64,000 nt of DNA from Acanthaster planci (Eukaryota; Echinodermata; Asteroidea; Valvatida; Acanthasteridae): contig NW_019091453.1 in the NCBI RefSeq assembly GCF_001949145.1, positions 719,554-783,553 of the forward strand, given 5' to 3'. Positions 24,919 to 36,455 of the stretch are shown piece after piece. Every line of letters starts with the position of its first letter. Position 1 is the stretch's first letter. Position numbers and translations under genes: made by a program. Under the pieces are notes generated by a model. That model saw only the letters and a list, made by a program, of their open reading frames with translations, was not told where the DNA came from and ran no database searches.

Positions 24919-27900
24919 ATGACATTCGCACTCAGTACTAGAACCTGCCGGGGCCTTCGGCAACATTTCGCCTGCATCCTGCAGAACTCCGTAATAAAGA
25001 AGTCTTCAACATGTTCGAGTATGTCAGGGTCGAAAAGATCAGGACATAGGCAGCATCATCACTCATCTATTCAATGTCAAAGGGCTCATCAAAATATAGT
25101 GAGTTTGCCATGTTTTAGGGGTCTTACTAATTACCGTCATTGTCCATTGTCAAACACATTGTCCGTACGTATGATCAGTGATTGATGCAAGATATGTTGG
25201 CCACCTGCGCAATCGCTCTGTCTTCATGCATCAGTTGATCAAATGCAATAATGTAAATTCAATAATTCCACGATCAGCCAATCACCTTTTGGTTCTTATT
25301 TACGGTTTTAAAGATTGTTTCAAAAAAAGGGAAGCAAAGTCAGAGATTTCATGATAAATCAACTGATTCGCTACGTATGCGATTGCGTGATTGTGCTGAT
25401 TGACTGATTGCAACCAACATCGTGTATATCAACATTTACCATGTTTGCATATTGTTATTTTTCATACCATACCTATATTTCAACAACTTAATTGCCCATG
25501 TTATGCCCCAACTATAGCATCAGTCCCATCTGTAGTTAGGGCCGGGACAGTCCCAACTAGAGTGCTATAGTTGGGCTTACCCAACCACAGCACAGAGGTC
25601 CAGTGTGCATGTACCCAGCATGTGCCAAAGTGATATTGTTTTCAATGTCATGTCATGGATGAATTGCCAAATTTTAGATGAATCCTTTCAAATGTGAGAT
25701 GCATAACCTTAGATAAGGTTGAGAAATTGGACAACAGTAGTTGGGTCAGCCCAACTGCAACACTACAGTTGGGACTGCCCCAATTATAGTTGGGACTGAT
25801 GTTATAGTTGGAGCATAACAAGTATCTATATACACGTTATGGCTTTCCTTAGGACATTGATACTTAACTCTCCTAATTTTTGTTTCAGGTATCTCCTACA
25901 GAGAACAAACCAAGATACTTCAGGGAAGACACGCTACTGCCCTTCTCAGCTTTTCTAACAGACTCATTTGACCGTCAACACAACTACCTCAGAATCTCGC
26001 TCACAGAGAAGTGCAGCCTAAGATGTGAGTCATTCTGGGCTGAAGTACAAGGGAAATCATGATGCTCTTTGTAGTGCATTTAGGCCTGTACATTTGTAAA
26101 CATTTCTGTGGCAGGTGCTGCTAAGTTCGAGCAAAACTTTTGAGAAAATTTAAAACTGTAGTCCCGTGTAATATCCTGCAATTGATCATCTGTTCTTCAT
26201 ATTTTACACACGCCTCAAACTGAAGTTTGCATTTGTGCCCTAAACATTTGTTGGGCACACTGTGACACTCATGTAAATATCAATTTAAATTGTATGCACT
26301 AAAAAAATAAAGAAGTTCCCTTTTGCAACAGCAGTCATGTTTTTCCCCGATAGGCTCCTTGTGGTGCAGTGTGTAGTGTACATTGTTCATATGCACTGTA
26401 TCCTGGTAGCCACTGTGCTCGATCTAACCTTCTACAGATGTTGTGCTTGTCACCAACAGGTCAGTACTGCATGCCCGAAGAAGGGGTGGAGTTAACACCT
26501 CAGAAGAAGCTCCTTGCTCCCGAGGAAATTCTCAGAATTACTCGGTTGTTTGTGAAGGAGGGTGTGGACAAAGTGAGGCTGACTGGAGGGGAGCCCTTGG
26601 TTAGGAAAGATATCATCGACATTGTGGGTAAGTCATATAAAGTGCAGTGTTTGCTTACACTTTGGGTTCTGAATTGTTCCATTGTTATTATGGAGCCTTC
26701 ATGATTTTGTGTTCATCCCAGTAACAGTGTCAGAGGTTTGGGTCCTTGGGTAGGATAACTGACTACGTTGTGACACTACAGGGATGTTTCTCGTAGGGTT
26801 GTCTTTTTCTTGTTTGTTTTTCTTCAATTTTCCAAAAATGTTGGCTGTTGTTATATGTAAATGTATCCACACAATTATACCACAGTGTGATCGCAAGACC
26901 TGTTAATGCCTAATTGGTGAAGGATGGAGTAGCTTACTTGAAGTTATAAAGAACCAGTGAATGTGTTCATTATGCAAGATGGCAAAGTAGCTCCTTACAC
27001 GTACATGCCTTGGTCATGTAAAGTGTGATTATTTTTCAGCTGTTTTGAATTGGCTGAGTTTGACAAAGTCCAGGTCAAAGTATTAAATGGAAAATGAAAT
27101 TGAGGAAAAATACTCTTCATTCGTTATTTTTTTGCCAGGGAGCTCAAGGATTGAAGTAGGTTTTCATGTTGAAGTAATTTGTCTCATATATGTTTGGTGT
27201 TCATTTAGATTAGAATATTTCAATTTTGCATGTAAAGCCAGTGATTTTCCATTTCTGGTATTTTAATTTTTCATTTTAGATAATGCATCCCAACCATAAA
27301 ATCAGTTTGGGCATACATGTAGGTGGGATGTTTTAAAAGTCACCTAAGGATGACAAGCCAAACCTTTTCTGTCCAGCAATTTCTTTTGCCAAAATTGTAA
27401 AGAAACAAAATCGAATTGGTATTTTGTGCTTGGAATTGAAAATCTCAGGAAGAATGCAGTGTATATGTAACGATTTGTTGTTCTTTAATACAAAATCAGC
27501 ACATATCATAGAATTTGTTTGAAAACCTGAATTTGATAAAAGGCTAAATTGAATAATTTTGTTGAGTGAGTTGCTTTTTGCTACTTCAGCGGAAAATCAT
27601 TGGCCAAAAGTGTGCAGTATGACTTGTAACTCGTGCATGATTCTTTGTGCTTTGTGTGCGTGTGCTTTTCATCTTTCCATAGAGCAACTAGGTAGGTTAG
27701 AAGGACTTAGAACCATAGCAATGACGACCAATGGCGTAGCGTTACACAGGAAACTACCAAAACTCAGGGAAAGTGGGCTGAACCTGCTGAATATCAGCCT
27801 GGACACGTTGGTACCTGCCAAGTTTGAGTTCATCACCCGAAGGAGAGGTTGGTGTCTCCGGCAGCTTTGTAAATAGACTGCACTATTTACCAAACACGTT

Positions 27901-30900
27901 TGGTAGTAAATCTTAGTCACAGCACTCCTGTCTTCCTTGGCATTTTTCCGAGGAACCTTCCTGAATCCACCAAAATCCTCTGCTATGCAAGAAACCCTTT
28001 ACCCATTCTTTGTACTTAAACTTTCAAGGGTTATCAAGCCCTGAGTAAAGTATTCACAGTTGCTGGGCTCAACCATTCAAAGCTTCTGAACCTCCTAGTG
28101 AATTCTGGAGAAGCTGGAAGGGTTGGTACTAACCTGATTGACCTCTTCCACTCATTTCAACCTCTCTTCTCTGTCACACTGTGCCTCATACTTCCCATGG
28201 GCGTGTCCCGTGCAGACGACCCAATGCAGCTGCAATGATTTCTCTGTTCGAATGGATTCAAACAGTTCAACTTTTGAATACCTGAAACACTGTAGCCAGA
28301 ATGGCGGTTAAACAAGAGCATTTCTTCAGTGAGCCAGTTAACTTTGGTATTTCAAGAAAACAAGGCCGTTCGGGAACTAAGCACGTGCACGAGTCTGCAA
28401 AGGGCCGTGCTGATTCAGGCAAACCTCACATGCGAATCTGGATGACCTCGGATGCGCTTTACTTTGGGCATGCACTGAACTTGCTCACTGAAAATGCACT
28501 GAAGACAATGTAGCAACTGTTCCTTCTATTGTTCTCGTCAAGCCATTGTCCAGCATGGTGTGCATTTATATTTTATTAGCTCAGTGAAATGTCTTTCCCC
28601 CTTTATTTTCTGCATGGTGTCAAATGAAAAGCAGGTGTTTGAATTCTTGTGGTTTTGTTTTGCGCACCAATGAATGCCTCCAAGTGCTTGAAATGTTGTG
28701 AAGACGGTTCTCTTTGTGCTTTCTGATGTTCCAAGGTTTCAACCAAGTTTGGAAAGGACTGGAAACGGCAATCGATCTGGGTTATGATCCCGTCAAAATC
28801 AACTGCGTGGTCATGAGGGGGCTAAATGAGGAGGAGATATGTGACTTTGTTGAACTCACAAAGGACAAGGTAAGACCTTCCTGGACAGTTCTTCAGATAT
28901 TTATTTTATTTCTACACTTAGGGGCTGTTTGAATATTTACCACATTTTTTGTCACTATCTTTCCATAATTGAACTTAGAGTCAAGCTTCGTATGAAAAAC
29001 TGGCCACGGTAGGTTTTTAAGAAAGGAAGCTAAGATTTCAAATACTGTTGGTTTTAGATTTTTGTGTCATAGATGAAGTAATTGTTCCTTCGGAAGCAAA
29101 CAACAGCTTTTGTGTTTTGAAAAGAAGCACGGCTGTGGACAGACGTCATGTCATTCCCAGGGCAAAACCTGGTCGTTCCAGGAATCTAATATAGTTGTCA
29201 CGATGTCAAACTGTTCGTCTTGTATTTCCAATTCAGTCACACTGATTAAACACCAACAGTTGACTTTAAAGTGCCAGTTGTTGACTGTTGTGAAGTGCCT
29301 GGATGTGTCATGGGCTTTCCACTAAGTTGGAGTCCCATAATGCATTGCCAGTCATTATTTTCAACAGTACCATGTTTCCTTGCAAATAACTGATGATGCA
29401 ATTCATTACCAGCCAATTGAAGTGCGCTTCATCGAGTACATGCCCTTTGATGGGAACAAGTGGAACGACAAAAAGATGTTCACCTGTGGCGATATGCAGC
29501 GGACCATTCGAGAAAGGTGGCCAAATTTTGCCCCTCTGGAAGATACAGAGCCCAATGCAACTGCTGTGGTTAGTATGGTCTTCAGTGTACTGTGGCTCAG
29601 TCTTGTTGGTGTAATAACTTGCTTAGGCAAGTGGCTAAAAAGACTAAATGGGGAAGAAAGAATTAGTAAAACAGTACAAAACTAAAACACTTGCTACTTT
29701 TCCAGCCCCAAACACCTGGCTTTACTAATCATGGTAAGAGGTGTCCGTGTGAATTTTAAAAGTGTTTCCCCATTTCGTTCCCTGTTACGTCTGTTCGGAT
29801 GTATGTTGTGTTGACCCTCACCAAGTCCTTTCTACTTTTCCCCCAACTTCTCCAAGCAATTTCTCGACACAGTCTCGTGTATATATTAGATGCAATTTCA
29901 TAAGCGGGGTTCCTCTAATGTGAAAAAGTATGTGGGTAATTCCAGAAATTAGGGGTCCAAAAGTGTGACATTTTTGTGTCCCTGTTACATCTGACCTTTG
30001 TTACTTGACATGGAAATATCACCGAAATTGATTTCAAACAATTACTATTTGTTTGGCTGGTAATTTGCATTAATTCATCACTCTTAGAAATATTAGAAAA
30101 TGTGTTCTGAACTTACAAAATCACGTCAGATGTGGTAGGGACACACACAAAAAATGGACCCCTGATCTCTGGAATTACCCACATCCATCTGTTTTCAAAG
30201 CCACTAACAGACAGCTAGTCTTATACTAGTGGAACCGTGTAGTATTTTTGCCACCTATTGGGATGTCCTTGGTTTGGTCAGGTTTACAAGGTGCCTGGTT
30301 ACCAAGGGACAGTTGGATTCATTGCTTCCATGACCAAGCCATTTTGTGGAACGTGTAACAGGCTAAGGCTTACAGCTGATGGCAACCTCAAGGTAAGCAT
30401 AACGTAGTCATTCCATGTATTTGCATGTAATTTGCTCTTGAAGTTACTTCCTCTTGTAAGGCATGTGTTCCTCATGATTTCTTCCGTGTAAAATGACCAA
30501 GATTATTTCTGTCTTCCCTGGGGGAAGCCACTACTGTACCAATTCATCACAATTTTTAAAACTAAAAGATACATTTACGTTTTGTTTCCATCTTCAAATG
30601 TAATGGAAGAATCTTTCATTGCTGAATTGTGAGCTGAACTGCACACTGCTAATAAGTCTTGTTCCCGACAACTGGTATGGAACTTCAAAGGAAAATTCTC
30701 TTATCTCAGTTCACCAAACTACGATAATGTGTGAACTGGCCTGAAAACAAAGTCAAATTAGCGTACACAAGGTTGGTAAGATAGAAATTGAAACTTGAAT
30801 AAAATCAATTTTGTTTGACTTGTATTTTTATTTCTTGAATTTTTTCTTTTATAACTAAGTTTCATTTTTGTATACCCAAAATTTGAATATTAAAAGACGA

Positions 30901-32857
30901 ATTTTTAATAATAGGTTTTGCCCTTACACTGAAGTGTAACACTATTTTCAGTGTTTTTCCAAGAGCTTGTGAAAAAAATTCACAAGCTTACTTGAGTGGG
31001 ACACAAACCCATGACCTCTTAACCATGCGACTACCGAGCTTGCTGGGGTCAGCTGGCTGGTCCAAGTCAGATGTAACAGTGGGTATTGCAAACTGTTAGA
31101 AGATGTAACGTAGCATTTTGGAAAAGAAGACTGCCTTCCTTGGTTTGTGAGGTGTTTCTGTTTATCTTTCTAAGCATGTTTCCGACTGTCTCAAAAGTGG
31201 ACATATTGAGCCTCTATTGTAACCGTGCTTTACAGGTTTGCTTGTTTGGCAATGCGGAGGTGTCACTGCGGGACGTTATGAGAGAAGGCGGCAGCGACGA
31301 GGACCTACTGCAGGTCATTGGCGCAGCTGTCGGCAGGAAGAAGAAACAGCATGCTGGTAAGCAAGAGATGATGGTCAGAAGGACCTGGGCCCAGTTATGT
31401 GCAGCAGAATGTATATCGAGAGGCATGTTGTCGTATACATATGCAGCCAGAAATGAGACAGCCAAATCCACACGGTCTTCCTTGTAGCACCGCTACACTG
31501 CTGCAGAACTGAGCATGCGCATTAACAAGCAAAAGTTCATAGGTACGCTATGAAAGCATCACATATCTGCGTACGCTTAGAACAGAACAGAACTGACTCA
31601 CGTGTAGCATTCTGTAGCCCTTAATTTGTGCACAAGTCAATGGTGTAGCACTTTTTGCTACATGCCCTGCCCCTTCCTTTTACATTTTTCCGTGTAGCAC
31701 TGTGTAGCACTGGGTTTGTGCACAAGTCTATGGTGTAGCACTTTTTTGCTACACGCCCTGCCCCTTCCTTTTTCATTTTCCCTGTGTAGCATTCTGTAGC
31801 ACTTAATTTGTGCACAAGTCTATGGTGTAGCACTTTTTTGCTACACGCCGCGGCCCCTTACTTTTCGCTCGTCTTCGTCTTGCACTGTGTAGCATTAGTG
31901 TGCACTTTGAAGGTCTGGTTCTTAGACCATCCGATCGGCTGTGCCTATATCCTATTGCATATCACCTGACTAAACATTCTGTGTAGCATGTAGCACTGCT
32001 ACACACACAGGTTCTGTCTTCTTCGGTTTCATTTCTGGCTGGGTATAACAATGTTGTCGTATTGAGCCAGTAGTACCACAGGTAGCGTGTTGCATGTTAG
32101 CTGGTTACTTTCAAGAAACTGATCCAGAACTGAATTTCTGGAGGGGTGGCAAATTTAGGATTCTGTATGTAATCTGGGTGTGAGGTTACACTCTATGGCT
32201 TGTAGGAGGGAGGGGAGGTGAAATAGGCCCCCCCCTTAAAAAATGTCTCATAGTTAAACTAGATACAAAATTGCATCATGTTTTTTTGGGGGGGTGGAGC
32301 ATGGCTCTGGTCGTCCCTCACCAAATCTTTCAAAAGTCACCGGTGTTTACTTTACTTGGAAATCTCGTCATACAGACCCACTGAAATGTTTGAGAAATAG
32401 CCCCTTTTCTCAACTTCCCCACTCTCCCTGGCAAGGACTATTAGAAGGGAAGAAATTGCAGGGAGCATGCAGTCAAAAGATTTTAGATGCAAAAAAGGTG
32501 AATCTAGTGCCCGCCTTTTGAGCAAATCAGCTTTAAAAAGACAGAGAGCCTGTTGCTATGTGCATAAAGATAACTCAAATTGTGAACATTATTAATGAGA
32601 TGGACGTGTTTCCCAATTTTTAGTAACATTGATGTCTTCCGGTATTTAAACTTCTCAATTACTTGGCCTACATATCTCACTATTTTGGCCTGAAGTCTAA
32701 TGCCAGTGGTGCAACTGATGAAATAACCACACAAATATGGTAACATAGTTCATATTTTCACCATACGTCCTCATTTGTAAGTTTCTGATGCATTTTATCC
32801 TACAGGGATGTTCAGCATTGCCAAGATGAAGAACAGACCGATGATTCTGATTGGTGG
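24919..32857 (+). CDS. MOCS1: MOCS1A: radical SAM GTP 3',8-cyclase, exons 1-9
   Basis: The SAM-binding cluster motif CX3CX2C is Cys102, Cys106 and Cys109 (EKCSLRCQYCMPEE), with the second Cys split over the exon 2/3 junction as TGT. The radical-SAM GGE motif is in exon 3 (RLTGGEPL). The second 4Fe-4S cluster motif CX2CX13C is Cys335, Cys338 and Cys352 (FCGTCNRLR, then VCLFG), shared by exons 7 and 8. Exon 8 ends GRKKKQHAG. With the downstream donor, or with the intron retained, the chain ends MILIGG-stop at residue 408. The C-terminal Gly-Gly is known to be needed for MoaA/MOCS1A activity. All cluster ligands are intact, so an active enzyme is expected. Confidence 0.96.
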
Positions 32858-34342
32858 GTGAGTCATTCACACCAGTCTCAAAGATACGTCCTTGACGTGT
32901 AACAATTATTTTGCTTGAAATCAGTATTTGTGTCCAACTGTAACTGCAAAATGTAATTGTGTCTAAAGTGTCAATGGAGCATTGATGTGGGTTGATATGA
33001 GCAGTTAAATAAGTGTGAAAAACAGGCATGTTGAGCATCATCCACCTCGAGCAGAAGTACCCCCCCTCCCTTCGGTTGAAAAGAGCCGCATTGCTCAGGA
33101 TTGTTCAATTTGTATATGTGTATATTATATCTGTCATATCTTCCATAATATTTATGTTATATATGTTCCATATGTGTATAATGTTCCTGTTAAAAGGTGG
33201 GGGGCATCAATTTATCACCAGTATAAATATAGTAAGCTATTGGTGACACTGTTTAATGCATTTTGATTGTATTGTCCTCTTTCCCAGGTAATCAAAATCA
33301 GATCAGTACAGACATTGTCAGAGGAATTGGACCTGATTTGAGTCAGAAGTCAGCCTCTACTGTGATCAGCACTAATGTAGCAAAAGCCTTGTGGAGACAA
33401 GATGTGCCTCATATTGGGCATTGTTTCCTCTTGGCTAGAGAAGGAAACTCCAACAACATCCAGTGTGCCAAGCATTTGTCCACAAGCACATTTGTTTCAA
33501 AAATTGGACATCTCTTGAAACATTTCAAATTTGATATCCAGCCATGGGAACAGTCTGCATCCTGCCTAATTGACCATCAAACATCTGACTTCCACCTAAC
33601 ATCTAAACCTACACGTAACTCATCTGCATCTGACCTTTCTCCCTCTGATCTCTCCACATCTAACCTTCCCACTTCGGACCCTTCTGTAACTGACCTCTCA
33701 ACCTCTGATCTTTACAAATCTGACCCCTTGCCATCTGCCCACTCAGCACCAGACCTTGCCCCAGTGGACCTTACCTCTAGTGGACTTTCAGCCATACAAG
33801 GGTCAAAGCAAACCGCCTCCACTGTATCAGTTGCAGACTCGGCATCTTCAACCACTGGAAAAGTGTCCCAACCAAATCTTACCCATGTGAGTGACAAAGG
33901 CAAGGCACAAATGGTGGATGTAGGTGATAAACCAGGAACGCCCAGGGTCGCCGTTGCGTCGGGGAGGGTTCTCTTGGGGAAAACCGCCTTTGGACTGGTT
34001 CGTCAGAACAGGATAGCCAAGGGCGACGTCTTGACTGTCGCACAAATAGCTGGCATCATGGCAGCCAAGCAAACAAGCAGCCTGATCCCCTTGTGCCACA
34101 ATATTCCGATATCAAAGGTGGATGTGCAGTTGACCATGGACGATGAGACACACAGTGTCATGGTACGTGCAGAGTTGCGAACGGTTGGAAGGACAGGTGT
34201 GGAGATGGAGGCATTGACAGCAGTGTCCGTGTCGGCACTGACCCTGTATGACATGTGTAAAGCTGTCACCCATGACATTGTCATCACCGACATTAAATTG
34301 GTTATGAAAACAGGTGGTCAGCGAGGAGACTTCCAGCGCTAA
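24919..34342 (+). CDS. MOCS1: Molybdenum cofactor synthesis protein 1 (MOCS1A-MOCS1B), complete 10-exon gene
   Basis: MOCS1A (MoaA-type radical SAM enzyme) rearranges GTP to the 3',8-cyclo intermediate. MOCS1B (MoaC type) turns this into cyclic pyranopterin monophosphate, the first stable step of molybdenum cofactor synthesis, in mitochondria. Coding exons: 24919-25098, 25889-26024, 26460-26627, 27683-27847, 28736-28869, 29413-29568, 30282-30392, 31236-31356, 32806-32853 (or 32857), 33288-34342. All phases agree. The fused form is 757 aa, against about 636 for human; the excess is mainly the Ser/Thr-rich linker between the two enzymes. The first 60 residues have no Asp or Glu and many Arg/Lys/Ser, as expected of a mitochondrial presequence. 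The start at 24919 is the first ATG in frame. The gene is head to head with TTC13. Confidence 0.97.
25499..25820. mobile_element. MITE with ~29-bp terminal inverted repeats (MOCS1 intron 1)
   Basis: The ends TGTTATGCCCCAACTATAGC (25499 on) and the complement of TGTTATGCTCCAACTATAAC (ending 25820) match at 27 of 29 positions. Inside, further inverted copies of CCCAACTATAG and GTTGGG occur, so the whole 322 bp could fold back. No coding capacity. Confidence 0.8.
29930..30184. mobile_element. MITE with ~30-bp terminal inverted repeats (MOCS1 intron 6)
   Basis: Left end ATGTGGGTAATTCCAGAAAT...AGGGGTCC and right end GGACCCCTGATCTCTGGAAT...ACCCACAT are near-perfect reverse complements 255 bp apart end to end. 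No coding frame. Family unknown. Confidence 0.82.
30952..31080 (-). mobile_element. Degenerate tRNA-derived SINE fragment (MOCS1 intron 7)
   Basis: The minus strand shows a tRNA-like stretch: AGCTCGGTAGTCGCATGGTT, then AGAGGTCATGGGTTTGTGTC as a degenerate B box, followed by a perfect hairpin AGCTTGTGAA/TTCACAAGCT at about 30962-30989. A true tRNA is ruled out by the missing acceptor-stem pairing. Confidence 0.5.
31615..31915. repeat. Minisatellite, about three ~90-bp units (MOCS1 intron 8)
   Basis: TTTGTGCACAAGTC recurs at about 31625, 31714 and 31806. Each copy is followed by ATGGTGTAGCACTTTTT, GCTACACGCC, then CCCCTTCCTTTT and GTGTAGCA. The period is about 89-92 bp. Fragments of the GTGTAGCA motif continue to about 32010. 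Confidence 0.85.
32850..32863 (+). promoter_or_regulatory. MOCS1: Tandem 5' splice sites (4 nt apart) that choose MOCS1A or the MOCS1AB fusion
   Basis: The exon 9 end reads ATT GGT GGG TGA GT. A GT donor at 32858-32859 (GTGAGT, strong) joined to exon 10 (GTAATC...) gives GGT GGG TAA, that is Gly-Gly-stop. A GT donor at 32854-32855 (GTGGGT, weaker), four bases upstream, gives G/GT AAT CAA, which removes the stop and runs in frame into MOCS1B. Leaving the intron in gives GGT GGG TGA, again Gly-Gly-stop. Alternative splicing at this exon to fuse the two ORFs is established for vertebrate MOCS1; use of both donors here is inferred from the sequence. Confidence 0.85.
33288..34342 (+). CDS. MOCS1: MOCS1B: MoaC-type cyclic pyranopterin monophosphate synthase, exon 10
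   Basis: One 1055-nt exon encodes a ~195-residue linker and then the MoaC domain (about residues 604-757 of the fusion). Landmarks: MVDVGDK, the [16 protein letters not shown] block with the catalytic-site Lys and the metal/substrate region, [21 protein letters not shown] (the Asp and Lys match the MoaC active-site pair), and the terminal KTGGQRGDF. The frame is open from the acceptor at 33288. Its first in-frame Met is at 33911 (Met615), already inside the MoaC domain, so it has no credible start of its own and should be made only as part of the fusion. Confidence 0.95.
33623..33790 (+). repeat. MOCS1: Coding SDL repeat in the MOCS1A-MOCS1B linker
   Basis: Residues about 519-574 are a run of degenerate pentads around [S/T]-x-S-D-L, for example [16 protein letters not shown] and [13 protein letters not shown], encoded by imperfect 15-nt units (CTCTGATCTTTC-like). 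The region is Ser/Thr/Pro/Asp-rich and likely disordered, a flexible tether between the two enzymes. Human MOCS1 has a shorter linker, so this looks like lineage-specific expansion. Confidence 0.85.
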
Positions 34343-34524
34343 TGGGTGTAGGGACAAGTGAGGCTGACTATAATCAGAATTCGTGGTATTCCCCGTTGTG
34401 CGGACAAGCCCACCTTAAGTGGCACTTACATTCATCTCATTTTAGTTATGAGCTTTGATAAACAAAGCACTTTGTACCATTTTTGGATGAGGTTTTAAAC
34501 TTGGCAGTTTTCTGCGAGGATGAA

Positions 34525-34530
34525 AATAAA
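34525..34530 (+). terminator. MOCS1: Candidate MOCS1 poly(A) signal AATAAA
   Basis: AATAAA, 183 bases after the stop codon, in the first AT-rich stretch of the 3' flank. Further AATAAA-like sequences follow near 34735. Confidence 0.5.
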
Positions 34531-35209
34531 ACAGCATCATGAGATTTGGAGGGTTTTAAATTGTGTTTTCATGAAGTTAAAGCATCTAAAAATGTAAACC
34601 TGTCATTTAATCTGTCTTGGTTGATTGTGCAATCATTTGTTGTTGGATTAAATAACATGAATTGTGTCCTCACGAATCCGCTTCTTAAAATTGGTCAAAG
34701 TTTATGGTTTATAATATAAATTTTGGGGATTTAAAATAAAAATTCAATCACGTTATGATCAAATTATTAATTTGAGTTTAAGTTACCTTTTAAGCATTCG
34801 GAAACCAATGACTTGAATTCAAATTTGGCTGGTGGTGAAGAGGTCAGGGTAATATTATGTACTATTTTTTATCATCGTGTCATAAAATTTTACAATTAAT
34901 GTGAGTATTTTCCGGTCTTGCTGTATATGCACAATGAATCGGAGACGTCAGTATGTACTCTCAGTAAATGCTCCTTTTAGGTGAAGAGATATTTTGCAAA
35001 TTTTATTTTAATTTGTATTAAAACTGATAAGAAAATAAGTTGAACGAAACTTTCTTCCAAGTTGGTTCATTTCTGTTATTTCTTAACTGTCTACCACCGG
35101 TGATGTTAAGCAGAAGCCAACCGCAACGGCACATGTATTTTTATTTTCATTTAGACATACTGAAAATAAATTAGGGTGACAGGTATCTAGATAACCAAAT
35201 TTTTACTAT

Positions 35210-35372
35210 TATTCCTTTTGAGACTCGAGTCTTATAAGCTTGTACTTGAGTTGAGTCTCCATGAGAGATTCAAGTCAAGTCATTTACTCATCAAGTCGAG
35301 TCGCCAAGAATTGTTACTCAAGTCAGAATCGAGTTGAGTCATTGACTTGAGTCATTACAACTGCCAGGAGAC
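35210..35372 (-). repeat. GAGTC/ACTTGAGTC-rich dispersed repeat, copy 2 (inverted)
   Basis: It contains many GAGTTGAGTC, TCAAGTCAAGTC and ACTTGAGTC units and ends GACTTGAGTCATTACAACTG, the reverse of the start of the copy at 10042. No coding frame. Confidence 0.7.
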
Positions 35373-36332
35373 TATGTCCGAACTTTGGACTGTATTTACT
35401 CTCGTTTTAACTAACCACGGTGGGACTGCAAACAGCTATGTGAGCACATGACATTAAGTCACCTGTTATCCGCGTATAGTCGGCTTGAATGAAGTCTAGA
35501 CGACCTTTTCTCCCATGATGCTGTGTGGATAGAAATCAGTGGGTGTGGATCAATGGAGACCTCATTTTTTATTGTAGAATAGTTTGAAAAGGGTCTGGTT
35601 GGAATTCATCAGAATCTTCAAACTTCGGCAAATCTTAGTTGTAACAATTACAGTGTACTAACATTCAGGTTTCTTTCTTGTTAATCACATTTTGCTCATT
35701 ATCATCGACAGCGGTGGTGCTCCTATAGCGAAGTACAACCCGAGACTCGTGCTTTTTACACAACACGCTGGGGTAACCACAGTCGAATAAAGGTACTATT
35801 ATCTTGGGCCAGGAGAATTTTTTTCCAATGTGACATGTCAATACGGGAAGCGTCCACGAGGCATGAAGACTACTCTCCTTTAAGACTGGTAAAACTGTTT
35901 GTGTAATAAAAAGTGCACCCCGAGTTATGTCATGGATCTAGCAAGAAATGAAGCCGAGGGGTTACCCCCCCCCCAACTTGTCCAATCGCTACACACAACT
36001 CTAGACTATTGTTACCTAACACATCCTCCAGATGTCTCAAAAGAATTCCTCAGACGGTGAAACAATGACCAACACAAAGCGGGGGGGGGTTCTCTCCGTC
36101 TCATATCTTGCTTCATATGCCCGGAGTTGTTGACACAGTCCTGACAATACCTTATTACTATATCGTATTGTGGATAATAAGGATCCTCCTCCACTGACAC
36201 GGTTGTCCAAAATGCGGTGTAAACACTCAAAAATTACTGTCGCAAAAGGATTGGACTTTTCTTTCATGATGATTTTTATTTTCAGAGGTTATTACAATAT
36301 GTACGAGGTAGGCCTATAGTTAAAAAAACATA

Positions 36333-36455
36333 TATAATGTGGTTTATTTTGGTTGGACAGTCGGTGTTAGCTCCCCCTAGTTGACAAACTAGTTCCAGAG
36401 ACCTCAGGTAATCCAGACCGACTGTTCAACCGAAATAAACCATGTTATATTTGTA
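36333..36455. mobile_element. Short palindromic MITE
   Basis: TGGTTTATTTTGGTTGGACA and GTCGGT are mirrored about 55 bp further on by ACCGACTG and TTCAACCGAAATAAACCA, giving ~26-bp inverted ends around a short loop. ATATAATG/CATGTTATAT extends the pairing outward. Confidence 0.75.

Noticed and set aside
33263-33287. Apparent start of MOCS1B
   Set aside because: The first codon is TTG and lies in the pyrimidine tract of intron 9; it is not a start.
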